Shown: piece after piece, positions 50,420 to 58,987 of the stretch
How the letters are laid out: each line of letters starts with the position of its first letter
Numbering within the stretch: position 1 is the stretch's first letter
DNA from: Nocardia aurantiaca
GTDB lineage: Bacteria > Actinomycetota > Actinomycetes > Mycobacteriales > Mycobacteriaceae
Length of the DNA: 64,000 bases
NCBI RefSeq assembly: GCF_009708175.1
Contig: NZ_WMBB01000006.1
Coordinates: 62,001-126,000, forward strand
Direction of reading: 5' to 3'
The notes under the pieces: model-generated
Told to the model about the DNA's origin: nothing
The model's database searches: none
What the model saw: only the letters and a program-made list of their open reading frames with translations
Made by a program: the position numbers and the translations under genes

Positions 50420-51366
50420 CTCACCGATCCGGGCACCTGCGCTGCGGCCAAGGCGCGCAACTGCTTCGCCGTCAACTGCCGCGAACTACCACGCGAGTAG
50501 TACCGCTCCAGGTAATACTGCCCGATCATGAGCACGCTCGTGATGAGCAGGTACCAGGTGGCGGCCACCAGTAGCAGCGGGATCGGCTGAAAATTCACGC
50601 TGTAGATGTCACGCGCCCGGCCGTAGAGGTCGGTGGTGAGCGGGATGGCCGTCACCAGCGAGGTGGTCTTCAGCATGGATATCAGCTCGTTGCCGGTGGG
50701 CGGGATGATCACCCGCATGGCCTGGGGCAGCACCGTGCGGGTCATGGTCTGCGACCATGACATGCCCAGCGCCACCGACGCCTCACGCTGCCCCTCGCCC
50801 ACGGAATTGATTCCGGCGCGGACGATTTCGGCCATGTAGGCCGCCTCATTGAGACCGAGGCCGATCATGGCGAAGAAGAACGGCGCGGACCAGTGCTGCA
50901 CATCGAAGTGCGTCAGCGAGGGCCCGAACGGCACGCCCACGGTGATGGTCTTGTACAGCGACGGGAACAGGCCCCAGAACACCAGTTGCACATAGACCGG
51001 CGTCCCGCGGAAGATCCACAGGTACACCCACGCCACCGAGCGCAGCACCGGATTCGGCGACAGCCGCATCACCGCCAGCATGACACCGAGCACCACGCCG
51101 ATGAGCATGGCCAGCACCGTCAGTTCCAGAGTCACCAACGCGCCCTTGGCGATTCGCTGGTCACCCAGGTACTTGAAATAGGTGTCCCAGTGATAGGCCT
51201 CGTTGGTCTTGGCGCCCCACACGAACAGCGCCAAGGCAATCAGAATAATCGCGGCGGCGATCCACCGGCCCGGCCGTCGCAGCGGAATCGCTTTGATCGG
51301 CTCGGGTTCGGTGTTCGCGACCGTCGTCGCAGCCGAGGCTGCGGAGTGGGTCTCGTCCTGCGACAT
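50416..51366 (-). CDS. Amino-acid ABC transporter permease (HEQR family)
   Basis: A 316 aa inner-membrane permease. After a 30-residue cytosolic lead, there are about six TM helices. The EAA loop reads [20 protein letters not shown], where the ATPase docks, and [15 protein letters not shown] is the typical HEQR-family segment. It lies six nt after the binding-protein gene and overlaps the ATPase gene. A single permease gene implies a homodimer. Confidence 0.9.
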   Translation of the reverse strand: MSQDETHSAASAATTVANTEPEPIKAIPLRRPGRWIAAAIILIALALFVWGAKTNEAYHWDTYFKYLGDQRIAKGALVTLELTVLAMLIGVVLGVMLAVMRLSPNPVLRSVAWVYLWIFRGTPVYVQLVFWGLFPSLYKTITVGVPFGPSLTHFDVQHWSAPFFFAMIGLGLNEAAYMAEIVRAGINSVGEGQREASVALGMSWSQTMTRTVLPQAMRVIIPPTGNELISMLKTTSLVTAIPLTTDLYGRARDIYSVNFQPIPLLLVAATWYLLITSVLMIGQYYLERYYSRGSSRQLTAKQLRALAAAQVPGSVR

Positions 51367-51372
51367 GGGAGG

Positions 51373-52281
51373 TCAGCTCGTTGCTCCGTTGATGACCGAC
51401 TTGGTGATCGCGCCCTCCTGGACACCCCAGTTCTCGGCGATCTTCTTGTACTGCCCGTTGTCCATCAGGTACTGCACGGCCTCCCGCAGCACCGGAGCGA
51501 GCGGGGAGTTCTTCTCGAGCGGCCAGCCGTAGGGCGCGGAATCGAAGATCGGACCGGCGGATTCGATCTTGTCGCTGGCCTGCTTGATGGCGTACGCGGT
51601 CACCGGGGAGTCGGCGGACATGGCATCGACCTGGCCCTGCACCAGCGCGTTGGCGGCGGCGGACTGCTCGTCGTAGGCGATCTTCTGGATCTCCGGCTTG
51701 CCGGCGGCGACACACGCCTTGGACTTGGCCGGGATCTCGTCGGTGTCCTGAACGGTGGTGCGCTGCACCGCGACTCGCTTGCCGCAGGCATTGTTCGGAT
51801 CGACCGGTTTGCCCTTCTGCTGGGCCCACTGGCTGCCCGCGGAGAAGTAGTCGACGAAGTCGGCGGTGGCCTCGCGCTCCTTGTTGTCGGTGAAGGACGA
51901 CATGCCGAGGTTGAAGGTGCCCGCCTCGATGGCGGGGATGATCTTCTCGAAGTCGGCTTCCTTGTAGTCCGCCGACAGGCCCAGCACCTTGGCCACCGCG
52001 TCCATCAGGTCGACATCGAAGCCGATGATTTTGCCGCTGCTCGGATCCCGGTACTCATTGGGCTGGTAGGGCACGTTCACACCGACGACCAGCTTCCCGG
52101 AGGACTTGATGTCGGCGGGCACCTTGGCCGCGATGGTGTCGACCTTCGACACGTCGACCTTCGACACCTCGGGACCGTTGGACTCCGAATTACTGGTACA
52201 CGCGGTCAGCGCCAGTGCGCCACCGGCGACCACGACGGCGGCCCGCAGGGCACGCCCGCGGAGAGAGTTACGAACAGACAC
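51373..52281 (-). CDS. Amino-acid ABC transporter substrate-binding lipoprotein
   Basis: A 302 aa family 3 solute-binding protein. The signal peptide ends in lipobox LALTAC (about residues 22-27), followed by a Ser/Asn linker. The domain has VVGVNVPYQPNEYRDPSSGK, IIGFDVDLMDAVAKVLGL and GTFNLGMSSFTDNKEREATA, with Asp and Arg positions suited to binding the alpha-amino and carboxyl groups. The GTG at 52281 follows GGAGG; 37 upstream in-frame codons are excluded as they precede the signal peptide. First gene of the operon. Confidence 0.9.
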   Translation of the reverse strand: MSVRNSLRGRALRAAVVVAGGALALTACTSNSESNGPEVSKVDVSKVDTIAAKVPADIKSSGKLVVGVNVPYQPNEYRDPSSGKIIGFDVDLMDAVAKVLGLSADYKEADFEKIIPAIEAGTFNLGMSSFTDNKEREATADFVDYFSAGSQWAQQKGKPVDPNNACGKRVAVQRTTVQDTDEIPAKSKACVAAGKPEIQKIAYDEQSAAANALVQGQVDAMSADSPVTAYAIKQASDKIESAGPIFDSAPYGWPLEKNSPLAPVLREAVQYLMDNGQYKKIAENWGVQEGAITKSVINGATS

Positions 52282-52434
52282 AGCAGTCCTCCACAGTTCG
52301 GGTACGCGATATCCGGGCGTCGCCCGCCGTTTGAAATGTAAGCGAGTGACACCGTCCGCGTCGGCCGGTAACCGAACATTAATCGGCGACACGCCATCGC
52401 GTGGCCGAACACGCCCGGTCCCGGAAGTGCGCGC

Positions 52435-53520
52435 TCACCAGCGGTGCAGCCGGGCGCGCACCTGCTCGGTGAATTCGGAGGTAGATGCTAGCCCACCCAA
52501 ATCGGACGTCGCGACCCCGGCCCGCAACGTATCGGCAACCGCATGTTCGATGCGTTCGCCGACCCGGCGCAGCGCACTGTAGCGCTGAGTCCGGCCCATC
52601 CAGCGCAGCATGCCGGCCGCGGAATTGAACAGCGCGACCGGATTCGCGCGATTGCGACCGGCCAGGGCGGGGGCCGCGCCGTGCACGGCCTGCGCCATGA
52701 CCTGGGTGTCCGAGCAGTTCACCGAGGCCGCCATGCCGAGCGAACCGCTCAACTCCCCCGCCAGATCGGAAAGGATGTCGCCGAACAGGTTTTCGGTGAC
52801 GATCACGTCGTAATCCTGGGGTGCGCGGACCAGGTGCGCGGCCGCGGCGTCCACGTGCTCGTCGTTCACCTGGATGTTCGGATACTCCGCAGCCACCTCG
52901 TAGCAGACGTCGCGGAACATGCCCATCGTCATGGGCAGCACGTTCGCCTTGTGCACGATGGTGACCTTCTTGGAGCGCTCCCCGGCGATCTGGAAACCCA
53001 GACGCGCGATGCGCTCGATCGCGGCACGGGTGAACACGCCGATGGACAGGGCGACATCCCGCGACGGCTGGAATTCGCCGGAGCCCGCAACCATATTGCG
53101 GTCGGCGTAGAGCCCTTCGGTGTTCTCGCGCAGGATCAGCAGGTCCATCTGCGGGGCGACCGAGCGGACGCCCTCGAGGGTGCGGGCCGGGCGAATATTC
53201 GCGAAGAGGCCGAAGCGTTTCCGGACCGCGCCCGCGGGCGGCAGGCCGGTGCGGTACTCGGGGGCATAGGACGCGCTGTCGTGCGGACCCATGATCCAGG
53301 CGTCGAGTTCGGCGAGACCGGCGAGGGTCTGCTCGGGCACCGGGCTGCCGTACTTCTCGATGGCCTCGTGCCCCAGCGGCAGCGTCACCCATTCCACCGA
53401 CGGCAGACCCCTGCTCTGGAAGGCGTCATCCACCACATCCCTGGTGGCGCGCACGATTTCCGGGCCGATGCCATCACCCTCCAACAGGCCCAGGCGTACT
53501 CGAGTGTCGCGGTCGCTCAT
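52435..53520 (-). CDS. Isocitrate/isopropylmalate dehydrogenase-family decarboxylating dehydrogenase
   Basis: A 361 aa NAD(P)-dependent beta-decarboxylating dehydrogenase. LLEGDGIGPEIVRATRDVVD is the N-terminal motif, and YDVIVTENLFGDILSDLAGE with GSLGMAASVN is the metal-binding signature. The substrate-loop motif is RENTEGLYA, found in isocitrate, homoisocitrate and tartrate enzymes, not the REL-type of 3-isopropylmalate dehydrogenase, so leuB is unlikely. The ATG at 53520 has AGGAT seven nt upstream; ATG at 53529 is the alternative. It stands alone; a LeuA-type regulatory-domain gene lies 1.4 kb away. Confidence 0.85.
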   Translation of the reverse strand: MSDRDTRVRLGLLEGDGIGPEIVRATRDVVDDAFQSRGLPSVEWVTLPLGHEAIEKYGSPVPEQTLAGLAELDAWIMGPHDSASYAPEYRTGLPPAGAVRKRFGLFANIRPARTLEGVRSVAPQMDLLILRENTEGLYADRNMVAGSGEFQPSRDVALSIGVFTRAAIERIARLGFQIAGERSKKVTIVHKANVLPMTMGMFRDVCYEVAAEYPNIQVNDEHVDAAAAHLVRAPQDYDVIVTENLFGDILSDLAGELSGSLGMAASVNCSDTQVMAQAVHGAAPALAGRNRANPVALFNSAAGMLRWMGRTQRYSALRRVGERIEHAVADTLRAGVATSDLGGLASTSEFTEQVRARLHRW

Positions 53521-53609
53521 GGCAGTCATCCTCGCGCAATCCCCGCGGCGGCGACGCTCCGGCACACGCCCGGGCATATTTCGAGACCGGCGCGTAAGTT
53601 CGAGACACC

Positions 53610-54155
53610 ATGGTGCAATCGGTGGAACTGGTGCTGGACGCGACGGCCGAGGCGGAGGTGCGGCGGCAGTGGGGGCTCCTGCGCGAGCTCGGATTGCACG
53701 CGCCGGGGCCCGACCAGCGGCCGCACATCACACTCGCGGTGGCCTCCATGATCTGGCCGCGACTGGATAAAGCGTTGGGGCAACAAGACTTCCAGCCCTT
53801 CCCGATCCGGCTCGGCGGACTGCTGGTGTTCGGGTCGCGCGCACCGATCCTGGTGCGGGCGGTAGTACCGTCCGCGCCGCTGATCACGTTGCAGCACAGG
53901 CTGTTCCGGGTGGTCGCGGACTGCCCGGGAATTCCCGGGAACGTCCGGCCCGAGGGGTGGACGCCGCATGTCACCCTGGCGCGACGGCTGCGGCCGGGCC
54001 AGTTCGACGCCGCACTGGAGGCGGTGGCCTGGGACAAGGATTTGCGGGCTACCGTGGAGGGTATCCGGCGATGGGACGGCGACCGGCGCGTCGAATGGCC
54101 TGTTTCCGGGGGCCGAACGACTCTGCCTACCCAGCCCGACACGCAGGGAAGATAA
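53610..54155 (+). CDS. 2'-5' RNA ligase/cyclic phosphodiesterase (2H family)
   Basis: A 181 aa two-histidine phosphoesterase. The two catalytic H-h-T motifs are PHITLAVAS (about residue 38) and PHVTLARRL (about residue 118). The family handles 2',5' linkages or cyclic phosphates in RNA or small nucleotides. Starts 89 nt from the divergent dehydrogenase and is followed 49 nt later by the thioredoxin gene. The physiological substrate is unknown. Confidence 0.83.
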   Translation: MVQSVELVLDATAEAEVRRQWGLLRELGLHAPGPDQRPHITLAVASMIWPRLDKALGQQDFQPFPIRLGGLLVFGSRAPILVRAVVPSAPLITLQHRLFRVVADCPGIPGNVRPEGWTPHVTLARRLRPGQFDAALEAVAWDKDLRATVEGIRRWDGDRRVEWPVSGGRTTLPTQPDTQGR

Positions 54156-54204
54156 CCGAAGGGCCCGGTGTTGGACCCGGGGACATCGATTACGAGAGGA
54201 AACC

Positions 54205-54570
54205 ATGGCCACCCAGACCCTGACCGAGCAGAACTTCGACGAGGTAGTCACCGGCAACGACGTCGTTCTCGTCGACTTCTGGGCATCGTGGTGCGGCCCG
54301 TGCCGCAGCTTCGCCCCGACCTTCGAGGCCTCGTCCGAGAAGCACCCCGACGTGGTGCACGGCAAGGTCGACACCGAAGATCAGCAGGGCCTGGCCGCCG
54401 CCGCAAATATCCGCTCCATCCCGACGATCATGGCCTTCCGCGAGGGTGTGCTCGTCTTCGCCCAGCCCGGCGCACTCCCCCCGGCGGCCCTCGAGGATCT
54501 GGTCACCCAGGTGAAGGCCCTCGACATGGACGAGGTCCGCAAACAGATCGCCGAGCAGCAGGCCAAGTAA
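54205..54570 (+). CDS. Thioredoxin
   Basis: A 121 aa thioredoxin-fold protein with the active site WASWCGPCRS (C30 and C33) and the cis-proline in IRSIPTIMAF. The C-terminus continues with LEDLVTQVKALDMDEVRKQI, slightly longer than the minimal fold. The ATG at 54205 follows GAGAGGA. Reduces protein disulfides in the cytosol. It may be cotranscribed with the 2H-family gene. Confidence 0.93.
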   Translation: MATQTLTEQNFDEVVTGNDVVLVDFWASWCGPCRSFAPTFEASSEKHPDVVHGKVDTEDQQGLAAAANIRSIPTIMAFREGVLVFAQPGALPPAALEDLVTQVKALDMDEVRKQIAEQQAK

Positions 54571-54899
54571 TCGAGCCCGCCGCCGCAGACGTCACGCCGC
54601 ATCTCCCAGAAGAGTTGCGGCGCTGTGTCTTTCAGAGATGACGGCGTACCCGTTCGGCTCACACTGAGACTCGGGCTGCGGGCGGCGTAATGACCTGCCG
54701 GCCTTCGCGCCCAGGTCACCGGCTCGCACGGGCCCGGCCCACCGCCTCTCACGGCAGGTGATCCCCGTTGGGCTCGGGTTCGGGTTCGGAAGATGTTCCG
54801 CGCCAACACCTCTCGCACCCGGCCGGGTGAGCATCACCCACCACCTCTCGCGCCCCGACCCCACTGCGTCGACATCGGGGTCGGGGTATCCGACTTCGC
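54571..54899. other. 329 bp intergenic region
   Basis: Between the thioredoxin stop and the convergent LeuA-domain stop. It holds a perfect 14 bp palindrome, CACCCGGCCGGGTG (54816-54829), and short CGGGTT repeats near 54775-54788. No T-tailed terminator or coding frame that I can support. Confidence 0.5.
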
Positions 54900-55331
54900 T
54901 CAGAAGTGCGAACCGAGGTGGTTGATACCCGCGATCATGGCGCGGATGGTGGATTCGGCCGGATCATCGGCCAGTGCGGCGCCCCAGCCGCGGCGGCCAT
55001 TGAACTCGCACTGAACGAAGGTCGCCATGCCCTCCGGGGTGCGGCGCTGGTGGAACTGGAGGATCTCCACCGGATAGCCCTCGTCGTAGAGGGCCGAGGT
55101 CAACGCCGCCACCGGGCTGCCCGTCGCGACGACGGTGCGCAAGTGATCGGCGATTTCCAGGGTGGCCGTCCCGGCACGGTGGCCGATCGGGGTCCAGTCG
55201 CTGAGCCTGACCGGGCCGGCGGTGGCGCAGTACCGCTCATAAAACTCGGCGGGGGTCAGGCCGAGGCATTCGGCCCGCAGGCTCGCGGGGGCAGCGGCGA
55301 TGAACGTGGCGATATCAAGGGTGATGGTCAT
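54900..55331 (-). CDS. Stand-alone LeuA allosteric (dimerisation) domain protein
   Basis: A 143 aa protein. Its C-terminal part, GSPVAALTSALYDEGYPVEI with FHQRRTPEG and WGAALADDPAESTIRAMIAG, aligns by pattern with the regulatory domain of 2-isopropylmalate synthase (in LeuA the equivalent has GPIDAFVNAL and WGVGIDVSI). The catalytic TIM-barrel is absent, so it cannot make isopropylmalate alone. The N-terminal 60 residues are unfamiliar. It could be a leucine or acyl-CoA sensor, or a LeuA partner. No leucine-rich leader is seen. It faces a long non-coding stretch. Confidence 0.7.
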   Translation of the reverse strand: MTITLDIATFIAAAPASLRAECLGLTPAEFYERYCATAGPVRLSDWTPIGHRAGTATLEIADHLRTVVATGSPVAALTSALYDEGYPVEILQFHQRRTPEGMATFVQCEFNGRRGWGAALADDPAESTIRAMIAGINHLGSHF

Positions 55332-55942
55332 TGAACTAGGTCTTCCCGACTTCTTCCGAAGAAATGGCAGAGGGGACCAGCAAAAAGTTCATTCGGCCGC
55401 AGCGAGGGGCCGGTCCGAATCAGACCCCGCTACGGCGGAGAACTACGAGTACGCGCGCGTCAGCCACACTCGCGGTGAGCGAAATGAGCGCGGCGCGGTC
55501 GCGGTCGGCGACGTCGAGCGCTGCGCTACGGCTGGAGGCGGAATTCGGCACGGGGTCGAGCATAGGGGCACACCCACGCAATGGCAACCATATTCGCAAT
55601 CGACCCACGGGTAACTTCGCCGCAGGTCACCGGCAATGCGACGGGCGCCACACCGGCCCGGTACGAGTGCGAGCAAACACCATTCGGCTCGCAAACATAC
55701 GGTGCGTGAACATGCCCAGCTCACAGCCGGTCCGCCACTGCACAACTTCAGAGGAAGGCTGAGTGCCGTCGGCGCTGTTGAGGCGTTCGGCACGCAACAA
55801 CCGATTTCGCCGCGCCATGGGTAACTTGCCGGGCACGTCCAAGATTCGGGCACCCGACCGACCGCAGGCACGGGTACACGACCCCGACGGCACTCAGCTG
55901 TCCGCCGACGTTTCGGGGAGGCGGACCGGGCCGCGCTGGCAT
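55332..55942. other. 611 bp region without a supported gene
   Basis: Lies between the LeuA-domain start and the polA stop. It contains repeat copy C (55798-55873) and a weaker partial copy around 55605-55635 (CCACGGGTAACTTCGCCG). Open frames here (for example 55364-55762) have poor third-position bias. May be decayed sequence. Confidence 0.55.
55798..55873 (+). repeat. Dispersed repeat, copy C
   Basis: CAACCGATTTCGCCGCGCCA, then GGTAACTTGCCGGGCACGTC and CGACCGCAGGCACGGG. More diverged than A and D but aligned along the whole length; it shares CACCCGA and GGCACGGG with copy E. It lies 70 nt from the polA stop. Confidence 0.7.
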
Positions 55943-58717
55943 CTAGTGCGCGGCCGAATCCCAGCTGCGGCCCACGCCCACCGATACCTCGAGCGGCACC
56001 GAGAGTTCAATGGCGTTGGACATGTGCTCGCGCGCAAGCGATTCCAATTGCTCGCGCTCGCCGGGAGCGACTTCGAAAACAAGTTCGTCGTGGATCTGCA
56101 ACAGCATCCGGGACCGCAGTCCGGCCGTTCGGATCGCCTGCTGCGTATTGATCATGGCGACCTTGATGATGTCGGCCGCCGTGCCCTGGATCGGGGCATT
56201 GAGGGCCATCCGCTCGGCGGCCTCGCGGCGCTGCCGGTTGCTGGAATCCAGGTCCGGCAGATAGCGGCGGCGGCCGAAGAGGGTCTCGGTGTAGCCGATC
56301 TTGCGGGCCTGCTCGACGGCGTCGCGCAGGTAGTCGCGAATGGCGCCGAAGCGGTTGAAGTAGATGTCCATCTGGACCTTGGCCTCGTCGGCGCTGATCT
56401 TCAGCTGCTGGGACAGGCCGTAGGCGGACAGACCGTAGGCCAGGCCGTAGGACATGGCCTTGATGCGCCGGCGCAGCTCCGGCTCCACCTCGGAGATCGG
56501 GATGTCGAACGCCTTGGAGGCGACGAAATTGTGCAGGTCCTCACCGGAGTTGAAGGCCTCGATCAGGCCCTCGTCCTTGGAGAGGTGGGCCATGATCCGC
56601 ATTTCGATCTGGCTGTAGTCGGCGGTCATGAGCGACTCGTAGGCAACAGAGCCCTCGGAGGCCGCTCCCGAGCCGACCACGAAGGTGTCACGAATGCGGC
56701 GGCCCATGTCCGTGCGGATCGGAATGTTCTGGAGATTGGGATCGGTCGAGGAGAGCCGGCCCGTGGCCGCCACCGTCTGATTGAAGGTGGTATGGATGCG
56801 GCCGTCGTCGGCGACCGACTTGAGCAGGCCGTCCACCGTCACCTTGAGGCGGGTGGCGTCGCGGTGCTCGAGCAGGTGTTCCAGGAACGGGTGCTGGTTC
56901 TTCTCGTACAGACCCTCCAGCGCGTCGGCGTCAGTGGTGTAGCCGGTCTTGGTGCGCTTGGTCTTCGGCATGTTGAGTTCGTCGAACAGCACCACCTGCA
57001 GCTGCTTGGGCGAGCCCAGGTTGATCTGTCTGCCGATCACGCCGTAGGCGGAATTGGCGGCATCCGCGACCCGGTCGGCGAATTCGCGCTGCAACTCCTC
57101 GAGCTGGGCCGAGTCGACGGCGATGCCCGCGGCCTCGAGGTCGGCGAGCACGCTCAGCAGCGGGAGCTCCATATCACGCAGCAGCGCGGTGGACTCGATG
57201 CGCTCGAGTTCCTCGTCGAAGGCATCGGCGAGGTCGGAAACCGCACGGGCGCGCAACATCTGGGCATTGGCGACCTCGGCGTCGACCTGCTCCTCGTCGT
57301 CGAGCAGCGACAGCTGAGTGTCGCCGCGATTGTCGACGCGCAGTTCCCGGCTCAGATAGCGCAGGGACAGGTCCTCGAGATGGAAGGTGCGCTGCCCCGG
57401 CAGGATCAGATAGGCGGCCAGGGCGGTGTCGCTGGTGAGCCCAGCCAGCTGCCAGCCGCGACCGCGCAGAGCGTGCATGGCGGTCTTGGCCTCGTGCAAC
57501 GCCTTCGGGATCTCCGGATCGGCGAGCCAGGCTCCGAGCGCCTTCTCGTCCTCCGGGGTCAGGGTGTGCACGTCGATGTAGGCGCCCTCGCCGTCGGCGG
57601 CCGCCAGTGCGACGGCCTGGGTGTCGCCGTGGACGGGCGAGCCGTTTCCGACCACGGAAACACCGTGTCGCCCACCGGCTTCGGCGTGCTCGGCCAGCCA
57701 GGCCGCGACCGTGCCCGCGGCCAGCGCACTGCCGCTGATCTCGAAACCGGCCTCGGCCTCGGGCTCCACCGGGGCCAGGGTGTCGAAGAGCCGGTCGCGC
57801 AGTACCCGGAACTCCAGCTCGTCGAACAGGCGGTGGATCTGCTCGCGATCCCACGGCTGCATGGCCAGCTGCTCCGGCGTGTAGGGCAGCGGCACGTCCT
57901 TCACCATCTCGGTGAGCTGACGGTTGAGCACGACACTGGACAGATTGGCACGCAACGCGTCGCCGACCTTGCCCTTGACCTTGTCCACCTGGTCGACCAG
58001 CGTGGCCAGATCGCCGTACTCGCGCACCCACTTGGCGGCGGTCTTCTCCCCCACGCCCGGAATGCCGGGCAAGTTGTCGCTCGGGTCACCGCGCAGCGCC
58101 GCGAAGTCCGGGTACTGCCGCGGGGTGAGCCCGTACTTCTCCTCCACCGCCGCCGGGGTGAAGCGGGTCAGCTCGGATACGCCTTTCTTCGGGTAGAGCA
58201 CGGTGACGTTGTCATCGACCAACTGCAGCGCATCGCGGTCGCCGGTCACGATCAGCACCCGGAAGCCCTCCGGCACGGCCTGCGCGGCGAGGGTGGCGAT
58301 GATGTCGTCCGCCTCGTACCCCTCGATGGCCATGACCGGAATCCCCAGCGCTCCCAGCACTTCCTGGGTGGTCTCCACCTGCCCCTTGAACTCGTCGGGC
58401 GTGGTGATCCGATTCGCCTTGTACTCCGGAAACGCCTCGGTCCGGAACGTCTTGCGGCTCACATCGAACGCCGCCGCCACATGTGTGGGCTTCTCATCCC
58501 GCAACAGGTTGATCAGCATCGCGGTGAACCCGTACACCGCATTGGTGGTCTGCCCGCTGTGCGTCTTGAAGTTCTCCGCCGGCAGCGCGTAGAACGCGCG
58601 ATAAGCCAGCGAATGCCCATCCAGCAACAGCAGGGTCGGCTGCTCCGCGGAAAGAGGTGCGACGGCGTTTGCCACAAGCGGAGCACCGGGACGCTGATCA
58701 GTAGAGGCAGGGGTCAC
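55943..58717 (-). CDS. polA: DNA polymerase I
   Basis: Repair and lagging-strand polymerase, 924 aa. The 5'-nuclease domain (about residues 15-310) has LLLLDGHSLAYRAFYALP and FAALRGDPSDNLPGIPGVGE. The vestigial 3'-5' exonuclease domain (about 330-510) lacks clear catalytic acids, as in mycobacteria, so proofreading is probably absent. The polymerase domain carries motif A LMTADYSQIEMRIMAHLS, motif B RRRIKAMSYGLAYGLSAYGL and motif C LLQIHDELVFEV. The GTG at 58717 aligns with family starts, has no Shine-Dalgarno and has TAGACT seven nt upstream, pointing to a leaderless mRNA. Confidence 0.96.
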   Translation of the reverse strand: MTPASTDQRPGAPLVANAVAPLSAEQPTLLLLDGHSLAYRAFYALPAENFKTHSGQTTNAVYGFTAMLINLLRDEKPTHVAAAFDVSRKTFRTEAFPEYKANRITTPDEFKGQVETTQEVLGALGIPVMAIEGYEADDIIATLAAQAVPEGFRVLIVTGDRDALQLVDDNVTVLYPKKGVSELTRFTPAAVEEKYGLTPRQYPDFAALRGDPSDNLPGIPGVGEKTAAKWVREYGDLATLVDQVDKVKGKVGDALRANLSSVVLNRQLTEMVKDVPLPYTPEQLAMQPWDREQIHRLFDELEFRVLRDRLFDTLAPVEPEAEAGFEISGSALAAGTVAAWLAEHAEAGGRHGVSVVGNGSPVHGDTQAVALAAADGEGAYIDVHTLTPEDEKALGAWLADPEIPKALHEAKTAMHALRGRGWQLAGLTSDTALAAYLILPGQRTFHLEDLSLRYLSRELRVDNRGDTQLSLLDDEEQVDAEVANAQMLRARAVSDLADAFDEELERIESTALLRDMELPLLSVLADLEAAGIAVDSAQLEELQREFADRVADAANSAYGVIGRQINLGSPKQLQVVLFDELNMPKTKRTKTGYTTDADALEGLYEKNQHPFLEHLLEHRDATRLKVTVDGLLKSVADDGRIHTTFNQTVAATGRLSSTDPNLQNIPIRTDMGRRIRDTFVVGSGAASEGSVAYESLMTADYSQIEMRIMAHLSKDEGLIEAFNSGEDLHNFVASKAFDIPISEVEPELRRRIKAMSYGLAYGLSAYGLSQQLKISADEAKVQMDIYFNRFGAIRDYLRDAVEQARKIGYTETLFGRRRYLPDLDSSNRQRREAAERMALNAPIQGTAADIIKVAMINTQQAIRTAGLRSRMLLQIHDELVFEVAPGEREQLESLAREHMSNAIELSVPLEVSVGVGRSWDSAAH

Positions 58718-58724
58718 CCGACAG

Positions 58725-58730
58725 AGTCTA
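58725..58730 (-). promoter_or_regulatory. -10 element of polA, leaderless arrangement
   Basis: TAGACT ends seven nt before the polA GTG, the spacing expected if transcription starts on the start codon. Confidence 0.5.
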
Positions 58731-58851
58731 GGTATCCCCTCCGACATCCGTGCGCACGGGCGCGTCGCGCCCGTCGCCGCAGGTCGCGCGGCGCGATGCG
58801 GAAATGATTTCGTCGTGGGCACTCCCGACTGGTAGCGTTACCGCTCGCCGA

Positions 58852-58924
<73 letters not shown>

Positions 58925-58932
58925 CAAACGGC

Positions 58933-58966
58933 TTCGGGCCGGTCACCGCCAGGTGACCGGCCCGAA
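58933..58966. terminator. Terminator after tRNA-Trp
   Basis: Fifteen perfect pairs, TTCGGGCCGGTCACC (58933-58947) with GGTGACCGGCCCGAA (58952-58966), around a four-base loop, then TGCCTTT. Also faces the convergent livGF stop. Confidence 0.9.
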
Positions 58967-58987
58967 TGCCTTTCCGGGGCGCGTGTT

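Noticed and set aside
55364..55762. 132-codon plus-strand frame between the LeuA-domain gene and polA
   Set aside because: Poor third-position GC, Arg/Ser/Thr-rich low-complexity translation and no recognisable domain.
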